Source of the DNA: Bryobacterales bacterium
GTDB taxonomy: Bacteria > Acidobacteriota > Terriglobia > Bryobacterales > Bryobacteraceae
Length of the DNA: 64,000 bases
Assembly: GCA_003166865.1 (NCBI GenBank)
Contig: PMUP01000064.1
Coordinates: 36,765 to 100,764 of the forward strand
Reading direction: 5' to 3'
Shown here: positions 1 through 7,830 of the stretch, piece by piece
Layout: each line of letters starts with the position of its first letter
How positions within the stretch are numbered: the stretch's first letter is position 1
Translations under genes and position numbers: made by a program
Notes under the pieces: generated by a model
Database searches by the model: none
What the model saw: the letters and a program-made list of their open reading frames with translations, nothing else
What the model was told of the DNA's origin: nothing

Positions 1-1
1 G

Positions 2-1006
2 AACCTTTTTGAAGCAGCGCTCTTCGCCTGGCTCACCATGCTGCTCTCCACCTATGTTCTGGCCCAGGTGCTGTACCGCAAAACCAGCGGCCGCTGGCTG
101 CTTCCGCTCGCTCCCGTGCTGCGGGTGTGCGCGCTGCTGGTGCGCCCGCTCACCGCGGTGCTCGGCTTCTTCCAGTCCCTTGTTGAGCTCTCCAAGCCTG
201 CCGCAACCAATGAAGAGAGCCCCAGCCCGGCACAGGACATTGAGGCGCTAATCTCGGCCGGTGAAGAGGAAGGCCTCATCGAGAAAGACGATCGAAAACT
301 CATTGAGTCCGTGGTTGCATTTGGCGACAAGACCGTCCGCGAGGTCATGACGCCGCGTCCCAAAATGGTGGCGATCGACGCGAACCGCTCGCTCGAGGAC
401 CTGCGCGAGCTGGTGATTCACGAGCAATATTCGCGCATTCCCGTTTATGACCAAAGCATCGACAACATCATCGGTTTCGTGCACGTGCGCGACATGTTCG
501 AGCTCGACGAAGCCGATCGCCAAGGCCGCCGCGTCCGGGAACTAACGCGCCCCATCCGGTTGATTCCCGAAACCAAGCCGGTGAACGATCTGCTTCGCGA
601 GATGCAGCACGACGGCGCCCACATGGCCATCGTCATTGACGAATACGGCAATGCGGCGGGTCTGGCGACCATGGAAGACATGGTGGAGGAAATCCTGGGC
701 GAAATTCACGACGAGCACGAGCCCGAGCGCGACGTGCAAAAGCAGCCCGACGGCAGCTTCGTGGTGGCGGGCAGCCTGGATCTGGACCGCTTGCACGATC
801 TGCTGGAGTTCCGCCCGCCGGAAGAGACCGAGTCCACCACCATCGGCGGCCTGGTTACGGAATGGCTGGGGCACGTGCCGCACGTCGGCGAGGTCATCGA
901 GCGCGATGGAATCCGCCTGGAAGTTCTGGCCGGCGACGAGCTGAAAGTGGAGCAAGTGCGCGTATCGAAAGTGGCCCCGGAAACCGTGCCCGAGACCCGA
1001 GCATGA
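2..1006 (+). CDS. HlyC/CorC (CNNM)-family transporter, 5' end cut off
   Basis: The frame is open from the first bases of the window, so the gene begins upstream and the ATG at 38 is internal. What remains is the tail of a hydrophobic DUF21/CNNM membrane domain, two CBS motifs (roughly 330-720, including MTPRPKM and IDEYGNAAG) and a C-terminal CorC_HlyC transporter-associated domain (roughly 760-970). Members are inner-membrane proteins linked to Mg2+/Co2+ efflux; the name haemolysin is historical. Its stop overlaps the era start in an ATGA, so the two are probably co-transcribed and translationally coupled. The ybeY-hlyC-era order of many bacteria suggests ybeY lies just upstream (inference). 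Confidence 0.88.
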   Translation, partial: NLFEAALFAWLTMLLSTYVLAQVLYRKTSGRWLLPLAPVLRVCALLVRPLTAVLGFFQSLVELSKPAATNEESPSPAQDIEALISAGEEEGLIEKDDRKLIESVVAFGDKTVREVMTPRPKMVAIDANRSLEDLRELVIHEQYSRIPVYDQSIDNIIGFVHVRDMFELDEADRQGRRVRELTRPIRLIPETKPVNDLLREMQHDGAHMAIVIDEYGNAAGLATMEDMVEEILGEIHDEHEPERDVQKQPDGSFVVAGSLDLDRLHDLLEFRPPEETESTTIGGLVTEWLGHVPHVGEVIERDGIRLEVLAGDELKVEQVRVSKVAPETVPETRA

Positions 1007-1908
1007 GCGAATTCCGCTCGGGGTTCGCTTCGCTGATCGGCCGGCCCAACGCAGGGAAATCGACGCTGTTGAACGCGCTCATCGGCGAAAAGCTGGCCAT
1101 CGTTTCCGATAAGCCGCAGACCACCCGCACCACCATTCAAGGGGTGGTGAATCTGCCCGGCGCGCAAGTGGTTTTTGTCGACACGCCCGGCATTCATAAG
1201 TCGACCACGCTGTTCAACCGGCGCATGATGGAGACCGTGCGGACAGCGCTGCAGGATCGCGACGTCCTGCTCTATGTGGCCGACGCATCCATTCCCTTCT
1301 CCACCGAAGATGCCGAGGCCGTGTCCGTGCTGAAGGACCTGTCTACGCCCGTCTTTCTGCTGGCCAACAAAATCGACCGCGTGCAAGACAAGCGCAAGCT
1401 GCTGCCGTTCATCGAGCAATACAAAACGATCCGGGAGTTCGACGAATACCTCCCGGTTTCAGCCACCACCGGGGAGGGCCTGGATCGCGTGCGCGAAGCT
1501 ATCGTTTCGCGTCTTCCGGAAGGGCCGGCCTATTTCCCGGCCGACCATCTGACCGATCAACCCGAGCGATTTCTGGCGGCTGAAATGATCCGCGAGCAAA
1601 TCCTCCGCCACACTCGCCAAGAGGTGCCTCATTCCGTGGCCGTGCTGATCGACCGCTGGGAGGAATCGTCGAAGATCACCAAAATCGCCGCGACCATCTA
1701 CGTCGAACGCGACGGTCAGAAGGCTATCGTCATCGGCGCGGGCGGCGCGGCTCTCAAGAAAATCGGCACGCTGGCGCGCTATGAAATTGAAAAGATGGTG
1801 GGGCACAAGGTCTTTCTAGAACTGTTTGTCAAAGTGCAAAAGGACTGGCGCGAAAATCCCGCGTTTCTTAATGCCATTGACTGGCGATCCATGCGGGGGG
1901 AGAATTAA
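1003..1908 (+). CDS. era: GTPase Era
   Basis: Era is a membrane-associated GTPase that binds the 3' end of 16S rRNA and assists 30S subunit maturation. The 301-residue product has the usual Era length. The G1 loop GRPNAGKS is at residues 13-20, G3 is DTPG in VVFVDTPG, G4 is NKID, and the C-terminal KH RNA-binding domain carries the VIGAGGAALKKIG loop. The ATG at 1003 lies inside the ATGA overlap with the upstream gene and gives MSEFRSGF directly ahead of the G1 region. An upstream in-frame extension to 862 exists but would add an unrelated leader. Confidence 0.97.
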   Translation: MSEFRSGFASLIGRPNAGKSTLLNALIGEKLAIVSDKPQTTRTTIQGVVNLPGAQVVFVDTPGIHKSTTLFNRRMMETVRTALQDRDVLLYVADASIPFSTEDAEAVSVLKDLSTPVFLLANKIDRVQDKRKLLPFIEQYKTIREFDEYLPVSATTGEGLDRVREAIVSRLPEGPAYFPADHLTDQPERFLAAEMIREQILRHTRQEVPHSVAVLIDRWEESSKITKIAATIYVERDGQKAIVIGAGGAALKKIGTLARYEIEKMVGHKVFLELFVKVQKDWRENPAFLNAIDWRSMRGEN

Positions 1909-1914
1909 ACTCGC

Positions 1915-2205
1915 ATGCGACTCTTTTCTCTTGCGATCTTGTTTGCTCTGCTCCTGACGCCCCTGCTGGCTCAAAAGGACAAGACGCCGGTCACCGACGA
2001 CATAATTGTGGATCAGGTCAAGGTGAGGCTGGCGGACGATTCCGAGGTGGGAGGCCAGCCCATCAACGTGGATGCCCACGGCGGCACGGTGGTGCTCACC
2101 GGCAAGGTGACCCACGACAAGTTGAGGGAAAAAGCCGAGAAGATAGCCAAGAAGGTAAAAGGCGTGATTGGCGTGGACAACAAGCTGGTGGTCAGCCCAA
2201 ATTGA
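1915..2205 (+). CDS. small secreted BON-domain protein
   Basis: A 96-residue protein with a hydrophobic signal peptide (about residues 1-19, ending LLAQ) followed by a single BON domain (about 25-94: VKVRLADDSEV, VNVDAHGGTVVLTGKV, VKGVIGVDNKLVV). BON domains are thought to bind phospholipid or other envelope surfaces and occur in osmotic-shock (OsmY-like) proteins. It starts 6 nt after era and may be read from the same transcript. It is periplasmic or outer-membrane associated by inference; the exact role is unknown. Confidence 0.8.
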   Translation: MRLFSLAILFALLLTPLLAQKDKTPVTDDIIVDQVKVRLADDSEVGGQPINVDAHGGTVVLTGKVTHDKLREKAEKIAKKVKGVIGVDNKLVVSPN

Positions 2206-2291
2206 CGGCGTTTAGATCACGGCCCCCGCGTTTACGTTTCTTGACACTTCGCAAGTAACCGCCGTAAGTAGTTCATCGCCCAGTAGTAGTG

Positions 2292-3473
2292 ATGAAAGTG
2301 TGCGCCATGTTGGCCAGTGTGTTGATCGCCGTGTTGGTGGGCTTCGCGCAAGCTCCGCCGGCGCTGAAATCGGTGATCGGCGAAGTGACTTCCATCGATG
2401 GCGCGGGCAAGCAAATCAAGTTAAAGGCCGATGACGGCGCGGTCTACACGGTCACTCTGAGCGATAGCACGTCATTTCTCCGCATCCCGCCGGGTGAAAA
2501 GGATGTCAAGAAGGCGACCAAAATCGTGTTTTCGGATGTGGCGGTGGGTGACCGCGCACTGGCCCGAGTGCCGCTTGAGGAAGGCGCTACCACCGTCCCC
2601 GCGCGCACTCTGGTCATCATGACCAAGGCCGATCTGGCCCAGAAACATCAGCACGACCAGGCAGAATGGCAGACACGCGGTGTGGTTGGCACGGTGTCCG
2701 CGCTGAACGCGGCTAGCAAGGAAGTCACGATCACAACGCGGGGCCGCGAGCCGAAGACCATCGTGATTGACGCGTCGGCAGCCGATTTCCGGCGTTACGC
2801 GCCTGATTCGGTCAAATTCGCGGATGCCAAGCCCAGCTCGTTTACCGAGCTGCAGGCTGGCGACATTGTGCGCGCTCTCGGCGACAAGAACGAGGACGGA
2901 ACGCACCTGAAAGCCGAGGAACTGATTTCAGGAGCCTTCCAGACGCTGGCCGGCACGGTTGAATCCGTGGATGCTGCGGCCAATACCGTCCAACTCACGA
3001 ACCTGCAAACCAAGAAGCCGCTGGTGGTTCACATCAACCAAGGCACCCTGTTGCGACGCCTGGATCCCGTGGTGGCAGCGGCGCTCGCTCGGCGGCTTCG
3101 GCCTGATTCGGCCGGTGGTGGTGGCCCTGGCGGGGCGGCGGGCGGGCCAGGAGCGGCTGGTGGTCCAGCAGCGGGGGAGCGTCCAGCGGGCGTACCCGGT
3201 GGCCCGGGCGGTTTTCGCGGACCCGGCGGCGGCGCGGGCGCCAACGGCGATCTCCAGCAGGTGCTCGAACGGATGCCGCAGCTGGCGCTTTCGGAGTTGA
3301 AAAAAGGCGATGCGGTGATCGTCTCCAGTTCGAGAGGCCCCGACGATTCTTCGGTCACCGCCTTTGCGTTTGTCGCAGGCGTGGAACCTTTCCTGGCGGC
3401 TGCTCCGCGCACCGGTGGACAAGTGAACTTAGGATCTTGGAATCTCGAGGTCGGCGGCGGGCCGGAGGAATGA
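2292..3473 (+). CDS. exported DUF5666-like repeat protein with Gly/Ala/Pro-rich segment
   Basis: About 393 residues. An N-terminal signal peptide (MKVCAMLASVLIAVLVGFAQA) is followed by three repeats of a short beta motif: GEVTSIDGAGKQIKLK, GTVSALNAASKEVTI and GTVESVDAAANTVQL. This resembles tandem DUF5666 domains. A low-complexity Gly/Ala/Pro-rich stretch (about 3109-3250) interrupts the C-terminal half before a conserved-looking end (LKKGDAVIVSSSRG). I chose the ATG at 2292; a GTG codon directly before it (2289) is a weaker option. It lies 29 nt before the TonB receptor, which also has a glycine-rich insertion. Function unknown. Confidence 0.6.
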   Translation: MKVCAMLASVLIAVLVGFAQAPPALKSVIGEVTSIDGAGKQIKLKADDGAVYTVTLSDSTSFLRIPPGEKDVKKATKIVFSDVAVGDRALARVPLEEGATTVPARTLVIMTKADLAQKHQHDQAEWQTRGVVGTVSALNAASKEVTITTRGREPKTIVIDASAADFRRYAPDSVKFADAKPSSFTELQAGDIVRALGDKNEDGTHLKAEELISGAFQTLAGTVESVDAAANTVQLTNLQTKKPLVVHINQGTLLRRLDPVVAAALARRLRPDSAGGGGPGGAAGGPGAAGGPAAGERPAGVPGGPGGFRGPGGGAGANGDLQQVLERMPQLALSELKKGDAVIVSSSRGPDDSSVTAFAFVAGVEPFLAAAPRTGGQVNLGSWNLEVGGGPEE

Positions 3474-3502
3474 TCCCGGTAGACCGATAACAAAGGTACG
3501 AA

Positions 3503-6500
3503 ATGAAACCCCTACTGTGGCTCCTCCTGCTGTTGTTGACCCTATTGTCGCCGCTGACTCTCCTGACGCCAAAGCTCGATGCCCAATCGTCCGCCACCGT
3601 GCATGGCGCAGTCAGCGACGAATCCGGCGCGGTGATTCCGGGCGCCAAGGTCACGGTGTCCAATGCCGCGGGCCCGGTGAAATCGGGAACCGCGGGCGAC
3701 GACGGCAACTATTCGATCACTGGCCTCGCGCCCGGCAAGTACAGCGTCCAGGCTACTTCGCCCGGGCTGCAACAAATCCAGCCCTTCGCGGTCGATCTGA
3801 CAGCGTCGCCAACCGTGACGGCCAACATACAGTTGCAGGTGGCCGCCGAAAAGCAGGAAGTGACGGTGCAAGAAAACCCCGGACCCCAAATCAGTGTCGA
3901 CCCTTCGCAAAATGCGGGCGCCCTAATCTTGCGGGGAGCGGATTTGCAGGCGCTGTCGGACGATCCCGATGATTTGCAGGCCGATTTACAAGCTCTGGCC
4001 GGACCATCCGCGGGACCGAGCGGAGGGCAGATCTACATCGACGGCTTTACTGGCGGCACGCTGCCGAGCAAAGACTCCATCCGCGAGATCCGCATCAATC
4101 AGAACCCGTTTTCGGCCGAGTACGACAAACTCGGGTACGGACGCATCGAGATCCTGACCAAGCCAGGGACCGACAAGTTGCACGGCAACGTCAACGTTGA
4201 CTTCGGCGATGGCATCTGGGATGCGCGAAACCCCTACGCCGCCGAGAAAGCGCCGTTCTTGCAGAAGAACTTCGGCGGGTCCCTCAGCGGCGCTCTCGGC
4301 AAGAAGGCGTCTTTCTTTCTGGATGTGCAGGATCGCGATATTAACAACGGAAACATCATCAACGGCTTCAACGTAACCCCAAGTACGTTCGCGATCGCGC
4401 CTTTCAATAGCGTCTTCGTACAACCTCAGAACCGTCTTCGAATCAGCCCGCGCATCGATTATCAACTTAGCAAGAACAACACGCTGACCATGCGCTACGG
4501 TTACACGCGTAACGATCTTGACAACCAGGGCGTGGGGAATCTGAGTCTTTTAACCACCGGCTTTCATGCGTTGAACACGGACCAAACGGTGCAGCTGATC
4601 GAAACGGCTGTCCTCAGCACCAAGGTGATCAACGAGACGCATTTTCAGTTGTATCACCAGCAATCGGATGAGACGTCCAATAGCCCTCTGGCCGCTATTA
4701 ACGTGGGCGGAGCGTTTAATGGCGGCGGAGCCCAAATAGGAACCTACATCAACACCCAAAACAACTACGAGCTGCAGAACTACACTACGATTTCCGGCGG
4801 CGCGCATACCTGGAAATTTGGCGTTCGCGTTCGCGCCGTCACCATTAACAACTTTTCGCCTCAAAACTTCGGAGGCAGTTACAATTTCAACGGCGTCTAC
4901 GCGCCGATTCTCAATGCGGACAACCAGCCCGTGGCGCCGGGTGTGACCTGCGATGCAGCCGACCAAAATCCCGCCGACTGTGTACAGCTCACTTCAATCC
5001 AGGTCTACCAGCGCACCCTAATACTGCAACAGATGGGCTTGAGCCCGCTGGCCATCCAGCAGCTGGGGGCCGGACCATCCCAGTTCACCATTAACGCTGG
5101 AAATCCTTACGTGAACGTCAATATGGCGGATGTCGGTGCATTTGTCGGTGACGACTGGCGCGTGAAACCCAACCTCACACTGAGCCTGGGCCTGCGCTTC
5201 GAAACCCAGACCGACATTCACGACTGGCACGATTGGGCGCCGCGCGTCGGATTCGCCTGGGCACCCGGCCAAAGCAAGAACAATCCTCGCCCCAGCACGG
5301 TGTTCCGAGGCGGCTTTGGCATTTTCTACGATCGCGTCAGCCAAATAAACATCGAGACCGCGGAGCGCTACAACGGCATTTTGCAGCAGCAATATGTGAT
5401 CACGCAGAGCGCCGCCAATCCGATCCCGTACGACTCCTCGGTGGTGGGCATTCCCCCGGGCTTGTCATTGCCGCCCGAATCCACGCAGACCATCGAGCTT
5501 CTCGATTCGCACATTCACGCGCCCTACATCTTGCAGGAAGCTTTCACCGTGGAGCGCCAGCTACCCAAGAACACAACGATATCGGAGAACTACGTAAACT
5601 CGCACGGCTTGCATGAACTGCGATCGCAGGATATTAACGCGCCCGAGCTCGACACCTACACGGGGCCTGGCACCGGCATCTTCCCCCTCTACTCCGAGTA
5701 CAAAACAGATCCCGTGCTTTTGATGGAATCGGCGGGGCTGTTCAACCAGTGGCAGTTGATCACCAACGTCCGCTCGCAATTGAACAAGAGAATCTCGCTG
5801 AATGGGTTCTATATGTATGGCCGCGCCTATAGCAACACCGACGGCGTCGGCACGCTGCCCTCAAATCCTTACAGCATGCAAGGCGAGTACGGACCTTCCG
5901 CGCTCGACCAACGCAACCGTGGTTTCATAGGCGGCACCATCAGTGCATGGTGGGCGCTTCAGCTGGCGCCTTTTGTCACTATGAATACCGGTGCGCCATT
6001 TAACATCACCACCGGCACCGACCCCTACGGCGACACGCTGTTCAACGAACGGCCCGGAATCTCACCAACCCCCACGAAGTATTTCTTTAACGGCGTCTAT
6101 CTCGATCCCAACCCCACGCCGGGCGAGGCGATTCTGCCGCGCAACTTCGGCCGGAGCCCGGGCAATGTCAGCATCAACCTGCGCCTCAGCAAGACGTTCG
6201 GGTTCGGCGGGTCGCGTGAGAGCACCAGGAACAATCGCAACAATGGCGACTTCGGTGGCGGCGGCCCAGGTGGCGGCGGAGGCGGTGGTGGACGTGGAGG
6301 CGGTGGCGGAGGTCAGGGCGGCGGACCAGGTGGCGGCGGCTTCGCGGGCGGTCCGGGAGGCGGCGGTGGTCCCGGCGGCTTCTTCCGCGGGCTTGGCGGA
6401 GGCACATCCACCGGTCAGCGCTACAACCTGACACTATCCGTCCAGGCGCGCAACTTGCTCAATCACGTCAATCCCGGACCCATCAACGGCATCATCACGT

Positions 6501-6604
6501 CGCCGCTGTTTGACGAATCGAACACCCTGGCTGGCGGCGTCGGCGCCTTTGCGCAGAGCGGACTGAACCGCAGAATCGATTTGCAGGCGCGGTTCACGTT
6601 CTAG
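3503..6604 (+). CDS. TonB-dependent receptor, Oar-like, with carboxypeptidase-regulatory domain
   Basis: A 1033-residue outer-membrane protein. It has a signal peptide (1-28), a CarboxypepD_reg-like beta-sandwich (about 32-115, HGAVSDESGAVIPGAKV), a plug-like region with YIDGF and NPFSAEYDKLGYGRIEI, and a long beta-barrel rich in alternating aromatic and polar residues that ends in Phe (QARFTF), as expected for BAM-assembled porins. This architecture is that of the Oar-like TonB receptors abundant in Acidobacteriota; substrates are usually oligosaccharides, peptides or chelates but cannot be named here. Near the C-terminus (about residues 916-970) is a long glycine-rich insertion, probably a surface loop. 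Possibly co-transcribed with the preceding exported protein. Confidence 0.85.
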   Translation: MKPLLWLLLLLLTLLSPLTLLTPKLDAQSSATVHGAVSDESGAVIPGAKVTVSNAAGPVKSGTAGDDGNYSITGLAPGKYSVQATSPGLQQIQPFAVDLTASPTVTANIQLQVAAEKQEVTVQENPGPQISVDPSQNAGALILRGADLQALSDDPDDLQADLQALAGPSAGPSGGQIYIDGFTGGTLPSKDSIREIRINQNPFSAEYDKLGYGRIEILTKPGTDKLHGNVNVDFGDGIWDARNPYAAEKAPFLQKNFGGSLSGALGKKASFFLDVQDRDINNGNIINGFNVTPSTFAIAPFNSVFVQPQNRLRISPRIDYQLSKNNTLTMRYGYTRNDLDNQGVGNLSLLTTGFHALNTDQTVQLIETAVLSTKVINETHFQLYHQQSDETSNSPLAAINVGGAFNGGGAQIGTYINTQNNYELQNYTTISGGAHTWKFGVRVRAVTINNFSPQNFGGSYNFNGVYAPILNADNQPVAPGVTCDAADQNPADCVQLTSIQVYQRTLILQQMGLSPLAIQQLGAGPSQFTINAGNPYVNVNMADVGAFVGDDWRVKPNLTLSLGLRFETQTDIHDWHDWAPRVGFAWAPGQSKNNPRPSTVFRGGFGIFYDRVSQINIETAERYNGILQQQYVITQSAANPIPYDSSVVGIPPGLSLPPESTQTIELLDSHIHAPYILQEAFTVERQLPKNTTISENYVNSHGLHELRSQDINAPELDTYTGPGTGIFPLYSEYKTDPVLLMESAGLFNQWQLITNVRSQLNKRISLNGFYMYGRAYSNTDGVGTLPSNPYSMQGEYGPSALDQRNRGFIGGTISAWWALQLAPFVTMNTGAPFNITTGTDPYGDTLFNERPGISPTPTKYFFNGVYLDPNPTPGEAILPRNFGRSPGNVSINLRLSKTFGFGGSRESTRNNRNNGDFGGGGPGGGGGGGGRGGGGGGQGGGPGGGGFAGGPGGGGGPGGFFRGLGGGTSTGQRYNLTLSVQARNLLNHVNPGPINGIITSPLFDESNTLAGGVGAFAQSGLNRRIDLQARFTF

Positions 6605-6645
6605 GCCGTTACGCTGGCTGCCGGGCGCGGCTCAGATAACCCTGT

Positions 6646-6675
6646 TAAACTGAATCACGCTAAACTGAATCAAAC
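6646..6675. repeat. 15-bp tandem duplication ahead of the Trm112-like gene
   Basis: TAAACTGAATCACGC at 6646-6660 is followed by TAAACTGAATCAAAC at 6661-6675; the first 12 bases are identical. It fills the leader just upstream of the ATG at 6677 and probably moved the ribosome-binding region. Function, if any, is unknown. Confidence 0.7.
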
Positions 6676-6676
6676 C

Positions 6677-6847
6677 ATGGCAATCAGCAAGGATTTGCTC
6701 GACATACTGGTCTGTCCGCTGTGCAAGGCGGAGTTGGAGATGAAGCCCGATCAGAGCGGCTTGAAATGCGTCCAGTGCAAGCGCGTTTACCCGATTCGCG
6801 AAGACATTCCCGTCATGCTGATCGACGAGGCCAAGGTCGAAGAGTAA
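6677..6847 (+). CDS. Trm112 family zinc-binding protein (YcaR/UPF0434-like)
   Basis: A 56-residue protein beginning MAISKDLLDILVCPLCKAEL. It has the family zinc-binding pattern with Cys13-x2-Cys16 and Cys31-x2-Cys34, then YPIREDIPVMLIDEA. Trm112-like proteins in eukaryotes activate methyltransferases; the bacterial short forms commonly sit beside LPS/lipid A genes such as lpxK and kdsB. Here it precedes a GT9 glycosyltransferase and an MsbA-like exporter, which agrees with that pattern. Length and motif are typical; the biochemical role in bacteria is unsettled. Confidence 0.85.
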   Translation: MAISKDLLDILVCPLCKAELEMKPDQSGLKCVQCKRVYPIREDIPVMLIDEAKVEE

Positions 6848-6861
6848 GCTGACCTTTTCCA

Positions 6862-7830
6862 ATGACCAATGTGCTTGACCGCTTGCCCGAAGGCGCCCGG
6901 GTGGCTGTGATTCGCTTGCGGTCGTTGGGCGATAGCGTGCTGACGACGCCCGCGCTCGTTTTGTTGAAACAATTCCGCCCCGATTTGAAACTCAGCGTAG
7001 TGGTGGAAGACAATTTCGCCGCGGTCTTCACCGGCAATCCCGATGTCGATCAAATCCTCGCACCGAATGCCGCCAGCCTGGCCCGCTTGCGCCCGCATCT
7101 TGCGCTCAATTTGCACGGCGGCGCCACCAGCGTGCGCCTGATGCTGGCAGCGGCGTCGGGATTGCGCGCCGGATTCGGCCATTTTCGCTTCCAGCCGATG
7201 TACAACATCCGCATTCCGCGCGCGCAGGAGATTTTGGGCCCGGAGATTTTGAAAATGGACCGCAAGGTTCATACGGCCGAACATCTCGCGTCCGCCATGT
7301 TTTATCTGGGAGTGCCGCAGTCCGAGATCCCGCGCGCGCGATTGTTTGCCGCGCCCTTTTCCCGGAGCGGTCCCTACGCCGTGTTGCATCCCCTGGCCTC
7401 GTCGCCCGAGAAGACTTGGCCGCGGGAAAACTTCCTCGCTGTCGCGAAACACCTTCGAGACCTGGGGATCGAACCACTGTTTGTCGCGGGCGCAGACGAA
7501 GATCTGTCGGCCTTCGGTGAACATTGTTGCTTTCAAGGCGCGGCGCTGGAAGAAGTGAAGTCGCTGCTCGCGGGCGCTTCGCTTTTCGTTGGAAATGACA
7601 GCGGCCCGGCCCATATCGCCGCGGCGTTCGGCCGCCCTGTAATTGTGCTTTTCGGATCGTCGGACGTGGAAAACTGGAGCCCCTGGCGCACCGAAAACGC
7701 GGTCCTGACGAGTCCGAATGGGATCAACTCAATTGAGGTGTCGGAGGTCGCAGAGGCCATCGACCGCCTCGTCCCACAACCCACCCCCCACTTCCTGCAA
7801 CCCACCCCCCACCTCCCACAACCCAGATGA
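6862..7830 (+). CDS. GT9-family glycosyltransferase (heptosyltransferase-like)
   Basis: A 322-residue product with the GT9 signatures: an N-terminal VIRLRSLGDSVLTTPAL nucleotide-side motif, and a C-terminal GNDSGPAHIAAAFGRPVIVLFG motif that binds the ADP-sugar donor. Family members add heptose or other sugars to the LPS inner core on the cytoplasmic side of the inner membrane. Its stop overlaps the start of the MsbA-like exporter in ATGA, pointing to lipopolysaccharide assembly. The last 18 or so codons are an imperfect Pro/Gln/Thr/His repeat made by a 21-bp tandem DNA repeat, so the C-terminal tail is probably dispensable. Confidence 0.85.
   Translation: MTNVLDRLPEGARVAVIRLRSLGDSVLTTPALVLLKQFRPDLKLSVVVEDNFAAVFTGNPDVDQILAPNAASLARLRPHLALNLHGGATSVRLMLAAASGLRAGFGHFRFQPMYNIRIPRAQEILGPEILKMDRKVHTAEHLASAMFYLGVPQSEIPRARLFAAPFSRSGPYAVLHPLASSPEKTWPRENFLAVAKHLRDLGIEPLFVAGADEDLSAFGEHCCFQGAALEEVKSLLAGASLFVGNDSGPAHIAAAFGRPVIVLFGSSDVENWSPWRTENAVLTSPNGINSIEVSEVAEAIDRLVPQPTPHFLQPTPHLPQPR
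7777..7826 (+). repeat. C-rich 21-bp tandem repeat (about 2.4 copies) inside the GT9 gene
   Basis: Two 21-bp units start at 7777 and 7798, each beginning CAACCCACCCCCCAC, followed by a partial third copy CAACCCAG. They encode the terminal QPTPHFLQPTPHLPQPR. The complementary strand carries several G runs. It is probably the product of replication slippage. Confidence 0.85.

Noticed and set aside
38..40. ATG at 38 as the start of the HlyC-like gene
   Set aside because: The same frame is open to the edge of the window and codes for part of a hydrophobic membrane domain, so the real start is upstream.
862..1002. N-terminal extension of Era to 862
   Set aside because: The added 47 residues are an Arg/Ala-rich shadow of the upstream gene; the ATG at 1003 gives the standard Era start.
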